Assembly (NCBI RefSeq): GCF_047675955.1
Contig: NC_132912.1
Coordinates: 17,210,500 to 17,274,499, forward strand
DNA: 64,000 nt
Origin: Chlorocebus sabaeus
Taxonomy: Eukaryota > Chordata > Mammalia > Primates > Cercopithecidae
Reading direction: 5' to 3'
The first letter of the stretch is position 1, and each line of letters starts with the position of its first letter. Below are positions 46,224 to 60,250 of the stretch, one piece after another. The notes under the pieces were generated by a model. It saw only the letters and a program-made list of their open reading frames with translations. It was not told the DNA's origin and searched no databases. The position numbers were made by a program, and so were the translations under genes.

Positions 46224-46558
46224 GGCCGAGTACGGTGGGGGCTCACGCCTGTAATCCCAACACTTTGGGAGGCCTAGGCGGGCGGATCACGAGGTCAGGA
46301 GATCGAGACCATCCTGTTTAACACGGTGAAACCCCATCTCTATTAAAAATACAAAAAGTCTCTACAAAAAAATATATGCCGGGCATGGTGGTGGGTGCCT
46401 ATAGTCCCAGTTAGTCAAAAGGCTGAGGCAGGAGAATGGCTTGAAACCGGGAGGCAAAACTTGCAATGAGCCGAGATCACACCACTGCACTCCAGCCTGG
46501 GCAACAGAGTGAGAGAGACTGTCTCAAAAAATAAAATAAAATAAAATAAAATAAAATA
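46224..46558 (+). mobile_element. AluY-like SINE
   Basis: GGCCGAGTACGGTGGGGGCT to (AATAA)n. Target duplication AAATAAAACCCTTAGG. The A-rich linker is lengthened by an extra GTCTCTACAAAAAAATATAT. Intergenic. Confidence 0.9.
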
Positions 46559-47654
46559 AAACCCTTAGGTCAGAACACTGATAACATCAATGACATGTTG
46601 TAGACTTTTAAGTTTATAATGGTGTCTGCTGTACTCTTGATTTCTACTCATCAGCCTTTACTTTCTTTGACTTCTTCAGCAAGATGCATGCAAATGTATT
46701 TTGCATTGTTGCTGATATCATACATGGTACATGGAATGAGGGTGGTATCCAAATGTTCAGTGTACTGCTCATCCATAATTCATGACCTGCTGACTTCTGC
46801 TCCTGGTCCTGTCTCGTGGTCTCACCTTTCTCTTTCTTCCTCGTCCTGGCTCCACAGCCTTTCTCACTGAAATCTTAGCTCCCTTCTCTCCCTCCCTCCT
46901 TCCTTCCAAAACCACCTGAAGGTAGTTATAAGAATCAGAACGAACTACTCCTTTCTCCTATTTTTTTAAATCTTTTTCAAGATATCTCTGTGCAACCTTT
47001 TCTCCTTCTGTGACATCCACTTCTCCTCCCTTTATATTCTGAATCCTCAGTTCTTTGCTGCTCCTTTAAATAATTCCTACAGACTTCACAAATAAAAATT
47101 CCCATAGCCATCAAAAACATAGATGAAAGTTAATCCCCGTATACTAGAATTTCACATGAGGGGAATTTAGGGTTAAGAAGGGGTCATGGTAATCAGAATA
47201 TGGCTAAGGACAAAAACAGAGTGGGGAGAGAGAGAGAGATACCTTTATTGGAGAATAATGCAGGAGAGAATTAACTCTGCCTGGAAGGGAAATGCAGGCT
47301 TCCCAGGAGTCCATCTGAGTAGTTCCCAGGTGAAGAGTGGAGTGAGGAGTTTCAGGTAGAGCAATGGCATATACAAAGCTTTTCAGTAGAAAGTAGCTCG
47401 GCAGGGCTACAGCAGTGTGTATATGTGGGAGATGAAGTTTGAAAAATGGACAGGAAGCCAAATCAAGGACCTTGAAATATCATTTTAATGAACTTAGATT
47501 TTATTTACTTTTAATACTGGAGAATTATGAGAGTCTCTTAGGGAAAAGATTAACATGGTCATGTTTGCATTTTACAAGCATCCCTGTGGAGCCACGTCTG
47601 AGACCCAGAGTTGGTAAAGAGGTTAGAGTACATGTTTCTCATCCCCCTATCCCC

Positions 47655-47934
47655 GAGACGTATTCTCACTCTGTCACCCACGCTGGAGTGCAGTGGCATG
47701 ATCTCGGCTTACTGCAACCTCTGCCTCCTGGGTTCAGGCAATTCTCCTGCCTCAGCCTCCCAAGTAGCTGGGATTACAGGCACACACCACCATGCCTGGC
47801 TAATTTTTGTATTATTAGTAGACATAGGGTTTCACCATGTTGGCCAGGGTGGTTTCCAACTCCTGATCTCCTGATCCGCTCGACTTGGCCTCCCAAAGTG
47901 CTGGGATTACAGGCGTGAGCCACCATGCCCAGCC
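47655..47934 (-). mobile_element. AluS-like SINE
   Basis: GAGACGTATTCTCACTCTGT to CACCATGCCCAGCC. TAGAGTACAT lies on both sides. The expected T tail is replaced by a pyrimidine-rich GTTTCTCATCCCCCTATCCC. Intergenic. Confidence 0.88.
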
Positions 47935-48085
47935 TAGAGTACATTTAAAGAGATGTGACCTGGGGAGGCCTAAGGCAATGGACAGTCAGATGAGGAGACA
48001 GTGAGAAAGATATTCAGAAAACAGGATATCCTAAAGAAATACTTGGGCAGTTAATATTTCATTAGAACTATTAAAGGGGGAAGTT

Positions 48086-48381
48086 GACTGGGTGCAGTGG
48101 CTCATGCCTGTAATCCCAACACTTTGGGAGGCCGAGGTGGGCAGATCACTTGAGGTCAGTAGTTCAAGACCAGCCTGGTCAACATAGGTGAAACCCTGTC
48201 TTTGCTAAAACTAAAAAAATTAGCTAGGTGTGGTGGCATACGCCTGTAGTCTCAGTTGGGAGGCTGAGGCAGGAGAATCACTTGAACCTGGGAGGCGGAG
48301 GCTGCAGTGAACCATGATTGCACTACTGCACTCTAGCCTGGGCAACAGAGGGAGACTCCGTCTCAAAAAAAAAAAAAAAAA
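48086..48381 (+). mobile_element. AluS-like SINE
   Basis: GACTGGGTGCAGTGGCTCAT to poly-A. A GGGGGAAGTT target duplication flanks it. Intergenic. Confidence 0.9.
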
Positions 48382-48624
48382 GAACTAGGGGGAAGTTAAC
48401 GAGTTAATGCCGAGGTTTCTTGCTTGGAAAATTGGAAGGAAAGAGACGTCATTAAGTAAGAAAGAGAATAATCAGGGGAAGAAGATTTTGGAGGAAAGAT
48501 AGTTCAGATTTGGATGCATAGAGCTCTAAGGAACATCCACCACTCTTTGCTGCTTCACAGGCCTCACTCCCTGCAAGTGGTTTAATCATCTAAGATGGGA
48601 GTGGGGAAGATGTAGAGATGCCGT

Positions 48625-48790
48625 AGAGTAGAACTTTGCTACTCCAAGTGTGGTCCACGGACCCAGCACAGGCATCACTCAGGAGCTTGTCAGAAATGGA
48701 AAATCTCAGGTGCTACCACCAACCTGCTGAATTAGAATCTGCATTTTACAAAGATCCCCCTCCCTGCCAATTATCTGTACACTCATTAAA
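48625..48790. mobile_element. MER5A-like hAT-Charlie remnant
   Basis: AGTGTGGTCCACGGACCCAG, AGGAGCTTGTCAGAAATG and GCTGAATTAGAATCTGCATT are MER5A landmarks. A non-autonomous DNA transposon fossil. Intergenic. Confidence 0.6.
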
Positions 48791-49875
48791 GTGACCTAGG
48801 AGCACGAAGACACCTTCACTCATGAAGAGAGTCAAGTGGTCCCTGCCACTGCGTCTGCATTTCCATTTCTACACTTTTCTTAGATTGAGTCTCCAATTTT
48901 TAAATAATTTTCTATTTTCTACCTCTTTGTCTTGTTTTGTCATACTTTCTGAGAAAGTATTTATCTTTTAATTTTCTAGTAATTTGTTTTAAAATGTTAC
49001 TATCATTTTAAATTTGAAAACCCCTTTTTTGTTCTTGTTTCATAGCTGTAACATCATCTAGTAATTTTTAGATAGTTGCTTTTTGACATTTTCTTGTTTC
49101 CTATATGGGCTCTGTTTTCTCTGATTTGTTTTTCTCCCATTTGTTTGCTGGTTTAGGTCTTTTATTTGATGCTAGAGGCTTTCCTCAAATACCTATGGAT
49201 CCTTATATGTTCATTGACATTTAAAAATAAGACATTACAGAGTGAATGATAGGCTCTGTGTGCATGGGTGGTGTTTATAACTGGTAGGCTTTGCCACAGA
49301 GTGACTGAATGGCAAACTGACGATTTCACTGGAGAACCCCAAATGCCCATCTTTGAAGGCATTTTTCCCTGGAGACGTTCACTTTGTCCAGAAAAAAATT
49401 CTTCAGTTTTCTACCTGGACTAGTAAAGGTGGCTGGAGATTTTATACTAAGTGTACAGATTTTACTTACCCTCTTATTTTCTATTTTCTATTTTTTTCTC
49501 TAAATTCTTGAAGAGCATCTCATTACCACATTAGTATATTTCACTGCTATTTTTTATACCAAAGTTCACTTTTTATTCCTGCCAGCTTTATCCAAATTCC
49601 ATTGTTTTAGAGCCTTAATAAGCAGTTAGTGGAGATACATAAAGTCCTTGACCATGGGGGAAATTCTAAAGAAGTAAATTTATTGACTTTCTCTGATTTA
49701 CAATACAGTCATAATGCACAAATCTGGAGAGCCAGAGTCAGGCAACATTACAAAGACAAGTGTGACAAGATGGGACAGAATACACAGTAACATGCTGTTA
49801 AGTAAAACAGCAGGTACCAAACTAGGAAAGATGTCCAAGGTCCATTATGGGCACACTACAGAAAGTGGTTCTACT

Positions 49876-50185
49876 GGCCAGGCCCGGTGGCTGGTGCCTG
49901 TAATGCCAGAACTTTGGGAGGCCAAGGCGGGCCGATCATTTGAGGTCAGGAATTTGAAACCAGTCAACATGGTGAAACCTCGTCGCTACCAAAAACACAA
50001 AAAAATTAGCTGGGCATGGTGGCACATGCCTGTAGTTCCAGCTACTCAGGAGGCGAGGCTGAGGTAGGAGAATCACTTGAACCCAGGAGGTGGAGGTTGC
50101 AGCAAGCTGAGAGCCGCTGTTTAACTCCAGCCTGGGCAACAGAGCGAAACTCCACCTTTAAAAAAAAAAAAAAAAAAAAAAAAAA
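49876..50185 (+). mobile_element. AluS-like SINE
   Basis: GGCCAGGCCCGGTGGCTGGT to a 26-base A tail. Intergenic. Confidence 0.9.
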
Positions 50186-52410
50186 GGAGGTGGTTCCATT
50201 TGTCCAGCAGGGTGACCTTGGAGGAAAGTGGCTGGGTAAAGGAAGAGACATTGATAGAAGGCCTTAAGTGGCAGGTTAAAGAATGTTAATTTAATCTTTT
50301 TAATTGGGGGGCTGTTCTTTTATCTTGAGTGCAATAATCCTTATGTGATATTTCTGCTAGGCCAGCTGAATTTATCTGGAGGGCTGGATCAATGTGGGAG
50401 TCATAAAAATGAAGAGAGGGTTGAGATGCAGAGGTGTGTTGGAGGATGGACAAATTGGCAAGATTCTCATACCCCTAATGCTAGCTCCCATTACATTTTA
50501 TAGCTTCAATCTGGCTTTTGTGCTTTTTTTAGTCCCTTTTCATTTTCATATCAGTTTGAAACAGAACATTGTAGAATTAATCTGGTTTTCAGTCGTTAAT
50601 GGAAACATTTGTGAATAGAACGATCTTTTAACCTTCATGACACTTAATTCATTCTCTTTTTCAGGCACATAACATTGCTTAAAAGATACATTTACATATG
50701 TCAGTTTTGTGATTTTCTGCAAAATTTTGGGGCAATAGAGCATTGTTCCAATTCATTCATTTTCCATGAAGGATTACATAAAATAATTATGGAAATCGAT
50801 GTACATTTAAAACTATTCTTTTGCTCATTTCATGGGAAGTGCATTACCACCTAGGAAATTACCAAGTCCACTTCTGTGATGAACTGATCTTTTTGAAAGC
50901 AGTGTGGTCTTGGCTCAGGGCACATAAAGCAGGCATTTGTTCTCCATGCTCATTACTACAATGACTACAATTATCTTTGAGTAGAATGAAAAAGAATTAT
51001 GAGTTAATCATTACCATTTAAATTATGGAGGTTTGGCAGAGCTTTTCCTGAGAAAGCAGATTGTTGAGAGTTTAGAGAACTTTTCCACTTTTTTCAATTT
51101 TTTTTTAAGTAATATAATCCCTTCATAAAAAATGAGAATACAATAACAAAATTCAAATCCAGAGGGAGAAATGCAACAGGGGAATAGGGCTTTGGAGGAG
51201 GAGCACAGGGGTGTTCATGGCACATGTATACACATGTGTGCACACCCAACATCCTAATTGTAACTCAAGCAAATGTTACAGAAAACATAAAATATGCACT
51301 GAAGGGTCTTGTGTCATTGTGAGACAGGGAGTGGTTAAGGATCAGCCATAGCAGAGGAGATATGAAGTGCTAGGATTAAAGGCTCCAAAAGCTAGTAAAA
51401 AATCAATAGAGCTTTCTTTACCTCCAACAGCTCCCAGAATGGCGACTTCAGCAACTCCACTGGATTAATCCAAGCTTGGTTTCCAAGAAGGTGTGAAGCA
51501 GTGAACCGGAGTTTACCATAAGTGAACCCTGCTGCCATCCTGTTCCAAATCAACCTAAAAAGGACAAAATGAGTTTTCTACTTGGTGACCCCTAAAATTC
51601 CCCCAAACAAGGCAGTGAAGTGAAATATTTAGGTACCATTCATACGACAATCAAAGAAAAATGTCTGATTGCACTCAGACTTCAGCATGAATGACAGAAG
51701 AAACGTAGGTGGTAAATAACTGCAAACAACTTATATTGGATCTGATCTTAGGAAAAGGGGAAAGTACATCTTTGTGACAATATTTTGTGTTATATTAGGG
51801 GAGGAGAGCAAGAGAGGTGAGGGTGTCACCACGGAGGAGGGAAGTAAAAAAGAGTTTGGTTCTCTTCTGGGAAGGAAAAGAAAAAAAAAAGGAAAAAAAA
51901 AAAAAAAAGAAAAAGAAAACAAAGTTTGGGGATACTTGGCATTCTTCAGACTCTGCCTCTTGTACCTTTAATTGGGAAGATAGACACAGAAGCAGTACAC
52001 ACAAGCATCTTTATCTTGTGAGAGGAAGCTTTGCATTATGGATGTGATTTATGGTGGGATGAGTGATTTAACAAGGCTGATGCCTTACAAAGGGGCATCA
52101 TTCCCAGGGGATTTGTTAATTGAAGTGCCACATAGATCTGTGGGAAGATTTAAGGTGTTGTCATCAATGGCAGAAAGGATGAGATGACCTCACTTCTGTC
52201 TTTTTCAGTGCCATTATTCTAAGATCTATAAAAAAACCTTTGTATGTTTTCTTTATAGTGACTTGGACTATATTTATTACAGAAATACTGCTAAATCAAG
52301 CTTTGTCAACAATTCCTAGACTATGTTTAGAAGAGACATAAAAAATACGCTAGGAGTTATACACAATTTTGGCATTAAATATTCTTCCAGTAACACCTAA
52401 TGTGTGTGTG

Positions 52411-52713
52411 TTTTTTTTTTTTTTTTTTTTTGAGACGGAGTCTTGCCCTGTCACCCAGGCTGGAATGCAATAGCATGATCTCAGCTCACTGTAACCTCCA
52501 CCTCCCAGGTTCAAGCGATTCTCCTGCCTCAGCCTCCTGAGTAGCTGAGATTACAGGCAAATGCCACCATGCCGGCTAATTTTCTTTCGTACCTTTAGTA
52601 GAGATAGGGTTTCATCATGTTGGCCAGGCTGGTCTCGAACTCCTGACCTCATGGTCCGTTCACCTTGACCTCCCAAAGTGCTGGGATTACAGGTGTGAGG
52701 CACTGTGCTCAGC
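52411..52713 (-). mobile_element. AluS-like SINE
   Basis: 21 T, GAGACGGAGTCTTGCCCTGT to GGCACTGTGCTCAGC, preceded by (TG)5. Intergenic. Confidence 0.9.
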
Positions 52714-53513
52714 GCTTCTTGTCTTTTTAGCTGACAGAATTATTCAAACAATCCCTCAAGCCGTGAAAGAACCTACAATTCTATTATCATACTCAGCATA
52801 CTGATATCTAAATCAGTTAATTGGACAATTATTTATTAGGTACCCACTATCTGTCAGCGTCTGAGCAAGGTACTGGGGATACACAAACGGGCAAGATGTA
52901 GTCTCTGCCCTGGAGGAAAAAAGTCAGCAGGGAAGGAGATTATATTACATAGCATCAAGATGCAAATGAAGTAGCAACTTACAAGCTTACAATGACCACA
53001 CTCTACAGTAAAGACTTGAAATCGAGCGTTTTGAAAGAAAGAACATTTTAAATTATAAAACTAACATTATGCCACATTGATGAAAACAAAAACAACAAAA
53101 AAGATTACATTCAATTGAAAAATATAAACAAGAAAAATTAAAATGCTATTACCCTAACTGCTATCATTATTTTATTCCAATCTATTTTTAGATGAGTAAT
53201 TTCACAGTTATAATCATTAGTTATACGTTAGGTCTCTTCCTCTCAACTTTGATTATTTCGCATATCACATAAGCCTAATTCCATGTAACTACCTGCTCTC
53301 CCTAATAACTGTAAAGAGCTGCATAGAGGAATATATGTATCTATACATATATAGATATAAGAGAGACCTCTTGAAGGATAGTTTGGCTAGATACAGAATT
53401 CATAGTTGACAATGCCACCTCCTTCTGGTCCTCATGGTTTCTGATGAGACGTCTACTGTCATCCAAATTGTGTCCCCCGCCCCATAGCAACGTGTCATTT
53501 TTCTCCGGCTGCA

Positions 53514-53806
53514 TTTATTTTTATTTTTGAGACAGAGTCTCACTCTGTCACCAGGCTGGAGTGCAGTCTCGTGATCTCGGCTCACTGCAGTCTCCGCCTC
53601 CCAGGTTCAAGCCATTCCCCTGCCTCAGGCTCCCGAGTAGCTGGGACTACAAGCATGCACCACCATGCCCGGCTAGTTTTTTTGTGTTTAGTAGAGACAA
53701 GGTTTCATCACATTGGCCAGGATGGTCTCTGTCTCCTGACCTTGTGATCTGCCCACCTTGGACTCCCGAAGTGCTGGGATTACAGGTGTGAGCCACCACA
53801 CCCAGC
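53514..53806 (-). mobile_element. AluS/Y-like SINE
   Basis: (TTTA/T) tail, GAGACAGAGTCTCACTCTGT to ACCACACCCAGC. A CGGCTGC/CAGCTGC duplication flanks it. Intergenic. Confidence 0.88.
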
Positions 53807-53824
53807 TTCCAGCTGCTTTTAAGG

Positions 53825-55340
53825 TTTTGCCAAATTTGGGATGTTTCCAGCCATTATTTATTTGAATGCTCTTTCAGCTCCATTTTTTCCCCTCTACTTC
53901 TGGTACCCCAAACATATAAATGTTGGTTCTTTTGTTATTGTCCCACAGGTCCCCAAAGCTCTGTTAATTTTTTTTTTTTTTTTTGTCAGCGTATCTTTGC
54001 CCTGTCATTCAGATTAGGTAAATTCTACTGATCTGTCCTCAGGTTCACTGATTTCCGTCTTCTGTCATTTCCTCTCTACTACTGATCTCAAATTTAGCAA
54101 AAGATATAAATGTACAGATTCAAGAAGCTGAATGAATACCAAACAGGACATTACATTCACCTTGAAATATCTGCCACTTTGAAAGAAATTCATGCCAAGA
54201 CACATCATAATTAAATTTCTGAAAATAAAGTTAATGTAACAGACAAAATGTCCAGGAGCTAATCAAATTATCTGTTACCACAGAATGTTTTCTATTTCGG
54301 TATTGTATTTTTCAGTTACATAACTGCCATTTATTTCTATTTTTAAAAATTGGCATATAGTGCACCTATCATAATGGTTCTTTTGTTAACTTCTATTTCT
54401 TTGCTGAGCTTTTCTATTTTTTGTTGCAAGACAATTTGTAATTACCCGTTGAAGCATTTTTATGACAGCTGCTTAAAATCCTTGTCAAGTAATTCCAACA
54501 TCTGATTTCTCAGTATTGTCATCTGTTGACCATCATTTCTTATTCAAGTTGTGATTTTTCTGGTTCTTGGTATGGCAGGCTTTTTTACCTTGTATCCTGA
54601 ACATTTTGCCTGTTATTTTAATATTTTATTTTTAGTAGGCAGTCACTCTATTTATGTTTAGCATGCAAGCCCTGGTTTAGTTTTTGTGGGCTATGACTCC
54701 AATGGTAACTTAGTTTTTAAAGCCTTTGCAGTGTTATTTTGGTCTGCTTGGTTTATCTGGTGCTGCTGGGGCTCCCGAATGGTCCTTCATGATGCTACTT
54801 TAGGGAAAGAAGGATTTTCCCCCAAGCCGGGTCCCATGGTACCTCTGGGAGAAGGGAGTCTCTGGCTCAGGGTAACAAAAAATCTTCCTGGGTTAGATGC
54901 TTTTGGCCAGAGGCCCCTGGGTGCTCATCTCTCAGCACAATATACAAGTCTCAGGTCTGGATGTTTGTCAGTGGGGTTCCTGATATATCCCCCGTGCTGG
55001 TAGAGCCAGACTCATCTGGTATTACTGACTAGACTTCAGTTCCCTCTTCTGCAGGAATGAGCCTCTCTGGGCTGCCTTCTGTTGTCAGGTTGTAGGTCGG
55101 GAAACACCAAGCCTGGGTAACCTTCCTCTGTTGGGTGAGGGGTCAGATGTCTTGGAACCATGTTGTTCCTCTAGTCTTGGGGTCCCTCGCCAGTGTGTCT
55201 TCCTGTTCCTGCCTTTCAGAATTCTCCTTCTGATTCCTCTTGCATTATTTTATAATTATACTTACCCAGAGTTTATAATTGTACTTTTCAGGGAGAAGCA
55301 GGGAGAAATAAATCTACACTCTCTTGTCAAGACCAGAAGT
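53825..55340 (-). mobile_element. Probable old L1 5' region remnant
   Basis: Phrases such as TGTCCCACAGGTCCCCAAAG, TTGTCAAGTAATTCCAACAT and CAGGCTTTTTTACCTTGTAT recall old L1 5' sequence in reverse orientation. Family assignment is uncertain. No coding capacity. Confidence 0.4.
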
Positions 55341-57304
55341 CAGAATACAGTATTTCAAAAAAATTTATTTGCACTACTTTCCAAAAGCCAAAAGCCTACC
55401 CCAGAATTATTTTTAAATCTTGTCTTCCGGACTTGAGTAACTTTGGCTGTTCCTCTGGGCATGGAAGAAGTGGCAGTAACAGACGAATTCAATAGTTTTA
55501 AAGAGAACAACTTAAAGACACTGTTTGAACTCCGCAGTGTGATGCTTTCTATGTAGCTTCAATATCGATTCCAGTATAGTTCCTATATTCACTCATTCAA
55601 CAAATATTTATTGAGTGCTTACTACGTGCCAGTACTGTTTTAAGTCACTGGGGGAAAAAATGTCTTAACAATCTCTGCCCTTGTGGACATTTACATTCTG
55701 TAAAACATGAAACATTTTCCATTTTTAAAACCCAGATCATAACAACTATTCAGTTTACTGTCTATTCATTCATAGGATCGGCTCTCAAATATGAAACTCA
55801 TTTCTACTACACAGAGTATCGCATTCCATTAGGTGTTTTCAATCATTTTTCCATATGTGAAATTTAACTGGACTTGTGTAAGGAACCAGCTAAGTGAGTA
55901 AAATAGCAAATATTTTAGTAAAAACGACATTCATGCTAGATTAAATTTAGAAGGCTCAAATCTGTTAAATGTTGACATGTTTAACCAACCACACAAATAT
56001 GATTGCAAATATATGTGTGGGTGTTCTTAAATCTCAGTGACTTTTTATAAGATTTCCTAAAAATAGATGATGGTTCAGAGAAGGCCTGCCTTAGGAAGGC
56101 TGTTTTAACAGAAGCTGACCAATGGAATGCAGAGTGAGAAGGAAGGTGAAGACGATCTTTGGTTATGAGGCTTGAACTTGGAAGATTTGGAGACTAACCG
56201 TACCATAAATATTAAAGTGGAACTGACTATAGAATGGAGTGCTGAGGTTGCAAACATGCTAAATTTGATGCAAATCTGATACAACTTGAATAGCAAGATA
56301 TCCAAGTTAAAAATGTACCAGCATGAAGATTCTAGAATAGGGCTTAGGAAAACAGCAGATTTAGAGTCACCTGGGTGTCACTGGCAAAATGGCTGAAGTT
56401 GTAGGAAAGGGTGAGAATCTCCGAGAAAAGTGTCTTGAAAAGTGAAGGGTAGAAAGAGACCTGAGGATTGAATCTTCAGATAAGTCAGCTCCAAGCCTCT
56501 GCTCTTCTCTTTCTCTCTTTCACTCTCATCCTCTGACCCTCTAGGTGATCTCATCTGATTATAGTGCTAATTTAGCTAAACAAACATGTTCTCTGTGTAC
56601 ACTCTTATAATTTCAATCTGTCCTGATAAAAACAGAAACCAAAATGCAAACAAAATACAAAGCAAATATTTGAAGTAAACACTGAAGCCATGCTTAGGTA
56701 CAAGCAAAGAAGTGAAAAACCCTAGGGTTATTCAGAGGAGAGTTCTTCTATGGGAGAACTCAATTCCTATCTTCTAGTTTTTGTGAAAATTTCCAGTCTC
56801 ATATTTACAGGAAAAATGAGATTTTGGAAGCTTTAGGAGTCAACTGTGGTGTACTTGAGGGAGACTTCAGTAAGTGCTGGATGTGGCGGAAAGCAAGACT
56901 CAGAATCTATGGTAAATATAAAGCCAATTTATATGAGAATTTGGGGAATACAAAGCCAAAACAGCTCGTTGCACATGCTCATATTTGTTGAACAACTTTA
57001 TTTAAAAAGAAAGAAATTCACAAGCTGAGACACGAATGGTGATGGAGTTTGGATCTTGATTGTGTAAGATTTTGAAGAGCATGAGTACCTTAAAATGTTC
57101 CTAGACAGTCTAAAGAAGGAAACGGAAGATAGAAACAACAACAAAAAAGACTTTTTTTTTTTTTAAACTGAAGCTTTAAAATTTTACCATCAAAGACAAG
57201 AAATAGTGAAAGGGAAAATGATGCAGACAGGTTGACTCATGCAAACTGAAACCAAAGAACATGTGCAAGATGCTTAATACCTTTTTAAAAAACATGCAAA
57301 GGGA

Positions 57305-57607
57305 GGCTGGGCATGGTGGCTCATGCCTGTAATACCCAGCACTTTGGGAAACCAAGGTGGGTGGATTAACTTGAGGTCAGGTGTTTGAGACCAGCCTGGC
57401 CAACATGGTGAAACTTCATCTCTACTAATACAAAAATTAGCTAGGTGTGGTGGCACGCGCCTGTAATCCCAGCTACTAAGGAGGCTGAGGCAGGAAAATC
57501 ACTTTAACCCAGGAGCGGGAGGTTGCAGTGAGCTGAGATCACACCACTGCACTCCAGCCTGGGCAACAGAGCGAGACTCCATCTCAAAAAAAAAAAAAAA
57601 AAAAAAG
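57305..57607 (+). mobile_element. AluS-like SINE
   Basis: GGCTGGGCATGGTGGCTCAT to poly-A. Intergenic. Confidence 0.9.
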
Positions 57608-59689
57608 GGGGGAAACTCTCAAATGAAAGGCATAACTAGACATCTTGGTGGGTGTGATGGAGGACCAGAAAAGTGCTTGCTAAGAAGTTGATATGATAGT
57701 TGTATATAGCACATTTGAATGGTAGATGAGAGAGATTAACTAGTAGACAGAGGTCCAAAGGCCACGTCTTTAAAAATTATATCTCAGTGCAATCACAGGC
57801 TACAAGAAAACTGCTGACGCTATGACCCTCACTCAATTTCAAAGTCCAAAGCTATTAGTAAGTCAGTGTCATAACTGGTGGCCTAAAAGAGTCAGAATTT
57901 CCAGCCGAAGGCCAAATTATGACAAGGTAACCTTCTGTTCATAACATAAGCAATTCAGGAAAACTCACTTTAATCTCTTTGTCTATGTGGGATTAAAACT
58001 TGGTCCTTATTGTGTTATCTTGGCTTATTTAGAAACCTCTTGTTTCTAAACTCTTATTAAAGCAAAAAAGCAACCACAGTGACTTTGGTTTGGATGCGGA
58101 TACAGTTGGCCTGCAGAATGCATCCTTTAGTAGGTGCTTGATGGTAGACGAAATGTGGTTGCTGCTTTGTTCTGTTCTGCTATAGCTAAAATTAAATCAG
58201 TTTTATTCATCTTTAGTTCATTTCTCTCTCCTCAGAAGTCTCCAACTTAATCACTCTAGACCTGAACTAGGTTGAGATGGGAGCAAAACCCAGATGGTGA
58301 TTTCTGCTGAGGAATTCCACCCCTACCAACGCGTTGAATTGCCTGCACTCACCTCTAACTCCATCCAACTTTACATCCCACATGGTAGCAAAACAGCTTT
58401 TCAGGGCAACTTAAAAGCCTCTCTACTAAATAACTTTACCTCTTTGAAAAGTTGGATCATTTCAAGCAACAGTTTACCCTCAAATTTCTAAAAAAGTGCT
58501 GTGCGGACCCTCACTATTCACAATTTCAACTACCATTTTTGCCTCTGTAGAAGACTCTACTTTTTGAGGAAGAAAAGTTAGCTGAAGGTTGGAGGTATTT
58601 TCTCACCTTTCCAGGCACAGGGCAGTGCCCGTGGTGCAGGTCTGATTTAATAGCCAGAACACCATGTCCAGGGTCCTCTATGAAGGTGATGCTGTCATTC
58701 CTCTTTCTTGCCTGCCACTGAGGATTGTCAGGCTCTGACCCCTCCTACAATGACTACCCACCTCTTCAAAATCATTTTCTAATTATGACTCATTTTGTTT
58801 ACATTAAATGATCTGATCATCTTTTAGAATTAGTTTTGGATCCTGAAGACATACTAAAAATATGAAGCAGGGTAATAAATACCTTAGAATTATCTGGTAA
58901 GTCATTTAAAAGAGCAGGAATGATGGGAAAAGGGGAACGAAAAATCAGTTTACTGTTAGGTATGGTAAAGATTGAATTACACATTATTCTCTTGAAAATG
59001 AGAAGCTATGTTTTCCAATATCTGAATAAACGTACAAGTCCAAATATCAGGAAAAAGAATTTCCAGTGCAAATTTTATATATAGCATTATTACCAAAAGC
59101 ATATAGCAGATATTCCATAAAATAACATTTTCCAAATTAATTATGCATACAAATACATCTGCTAATTGAATGACACTGGTAGATACATCTTCATTAAGAT
59201 GTGAGTTTTATGCTTGTTACTGTATATTTTCAATTATGAATTAAGGGCAAGAATCACCGTCTTCTGTGAATACATTTCCGTAATTTAAAAATTCCACAAA
59301 GCTACCTTCTGTCTTCCAGTTTGTAAGCAAATGTCTCTATAGGCCTTTCAAGTGTTTATAGTTGGTGAACAGTAACTTGACACTTATTTTGCATAATGTT
59401 GCTCAACCGAATGTAGGATACTATAATTATAGCATAATTATTCATAGAGTTACAGTAAAACTCTAAACCATTTTATTTAGAATCTTTCAGCAGTGAAGAG
59501 AACCTACATGAAAGTGTGCCAAAATAATTTCCGATTGTTTACTGAAATTTATGAGACTTGTAATAGGCACTGTCTTTGAACACATATGAAAAATGTAGAT
59601 AGTGATAGTTTCTGTATATGGGCTGGCTTATAGCTTCCCTATATTCATATTTATCTATGAGTTCTGAAAAATTGGTAATAGAGTATGAT

Positions 59690-60250
59690 TTTTTTCAATT
59701 GCAGCAAAATATACATAATATAAAATTTATCATTTTAACTATTTTTAAATACACAGTTGCAGTGGCATTAAGTATTCACATTGTTGTGCAATCATCCTCC
59801 TCATCCACCTCCAAAACTTTCTCATCACCCCAAACAGAAACTTTGTACCCAGTAAGCACTAACTACCCATTCTCCCTTCCCACAGAGTGGCTTATTTCAC
59901 TTCGCGTAAGGTACTCAAGGTTCATCTGTGTCACCGCATATGTCAGAATTTCCTTCCTGTTGAAGGTTGGTACCATTCCACTGCATGCACGGAACACATT
60001 TCATGCAACCATTCAAGGGTGAATGGGATGACACTTGGGCTGCTTCTACCTTTTGGCTACTGTGAATAATGGTGTTATAAACACTGGTGTACAAATATCT
60101 GTTCAAGTCTCTGCTTTCAGTTCTTTTGGGTCTGTAACTAGAGGTGGAATCGCTGAATCATACGGTAATTCTATGTTGAATTTTGTGACAAACCTCCATA
60201 CTGTTTTCCAACAGCAGCTGAATCATTTTACGTTCCCACAAGCAACGCAC
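59690..60250 (-). mobile_element. L1 3' region, minus orientation
   Basis: GGGTGAATGGGATGACACTT, TGGCTACTGTGAATAATGGT and CGCTGAATCATACGGTAATT are reverse-complement L1M phrases. Lies 1.1 kb from TRDMT1. Confidence 0.7.
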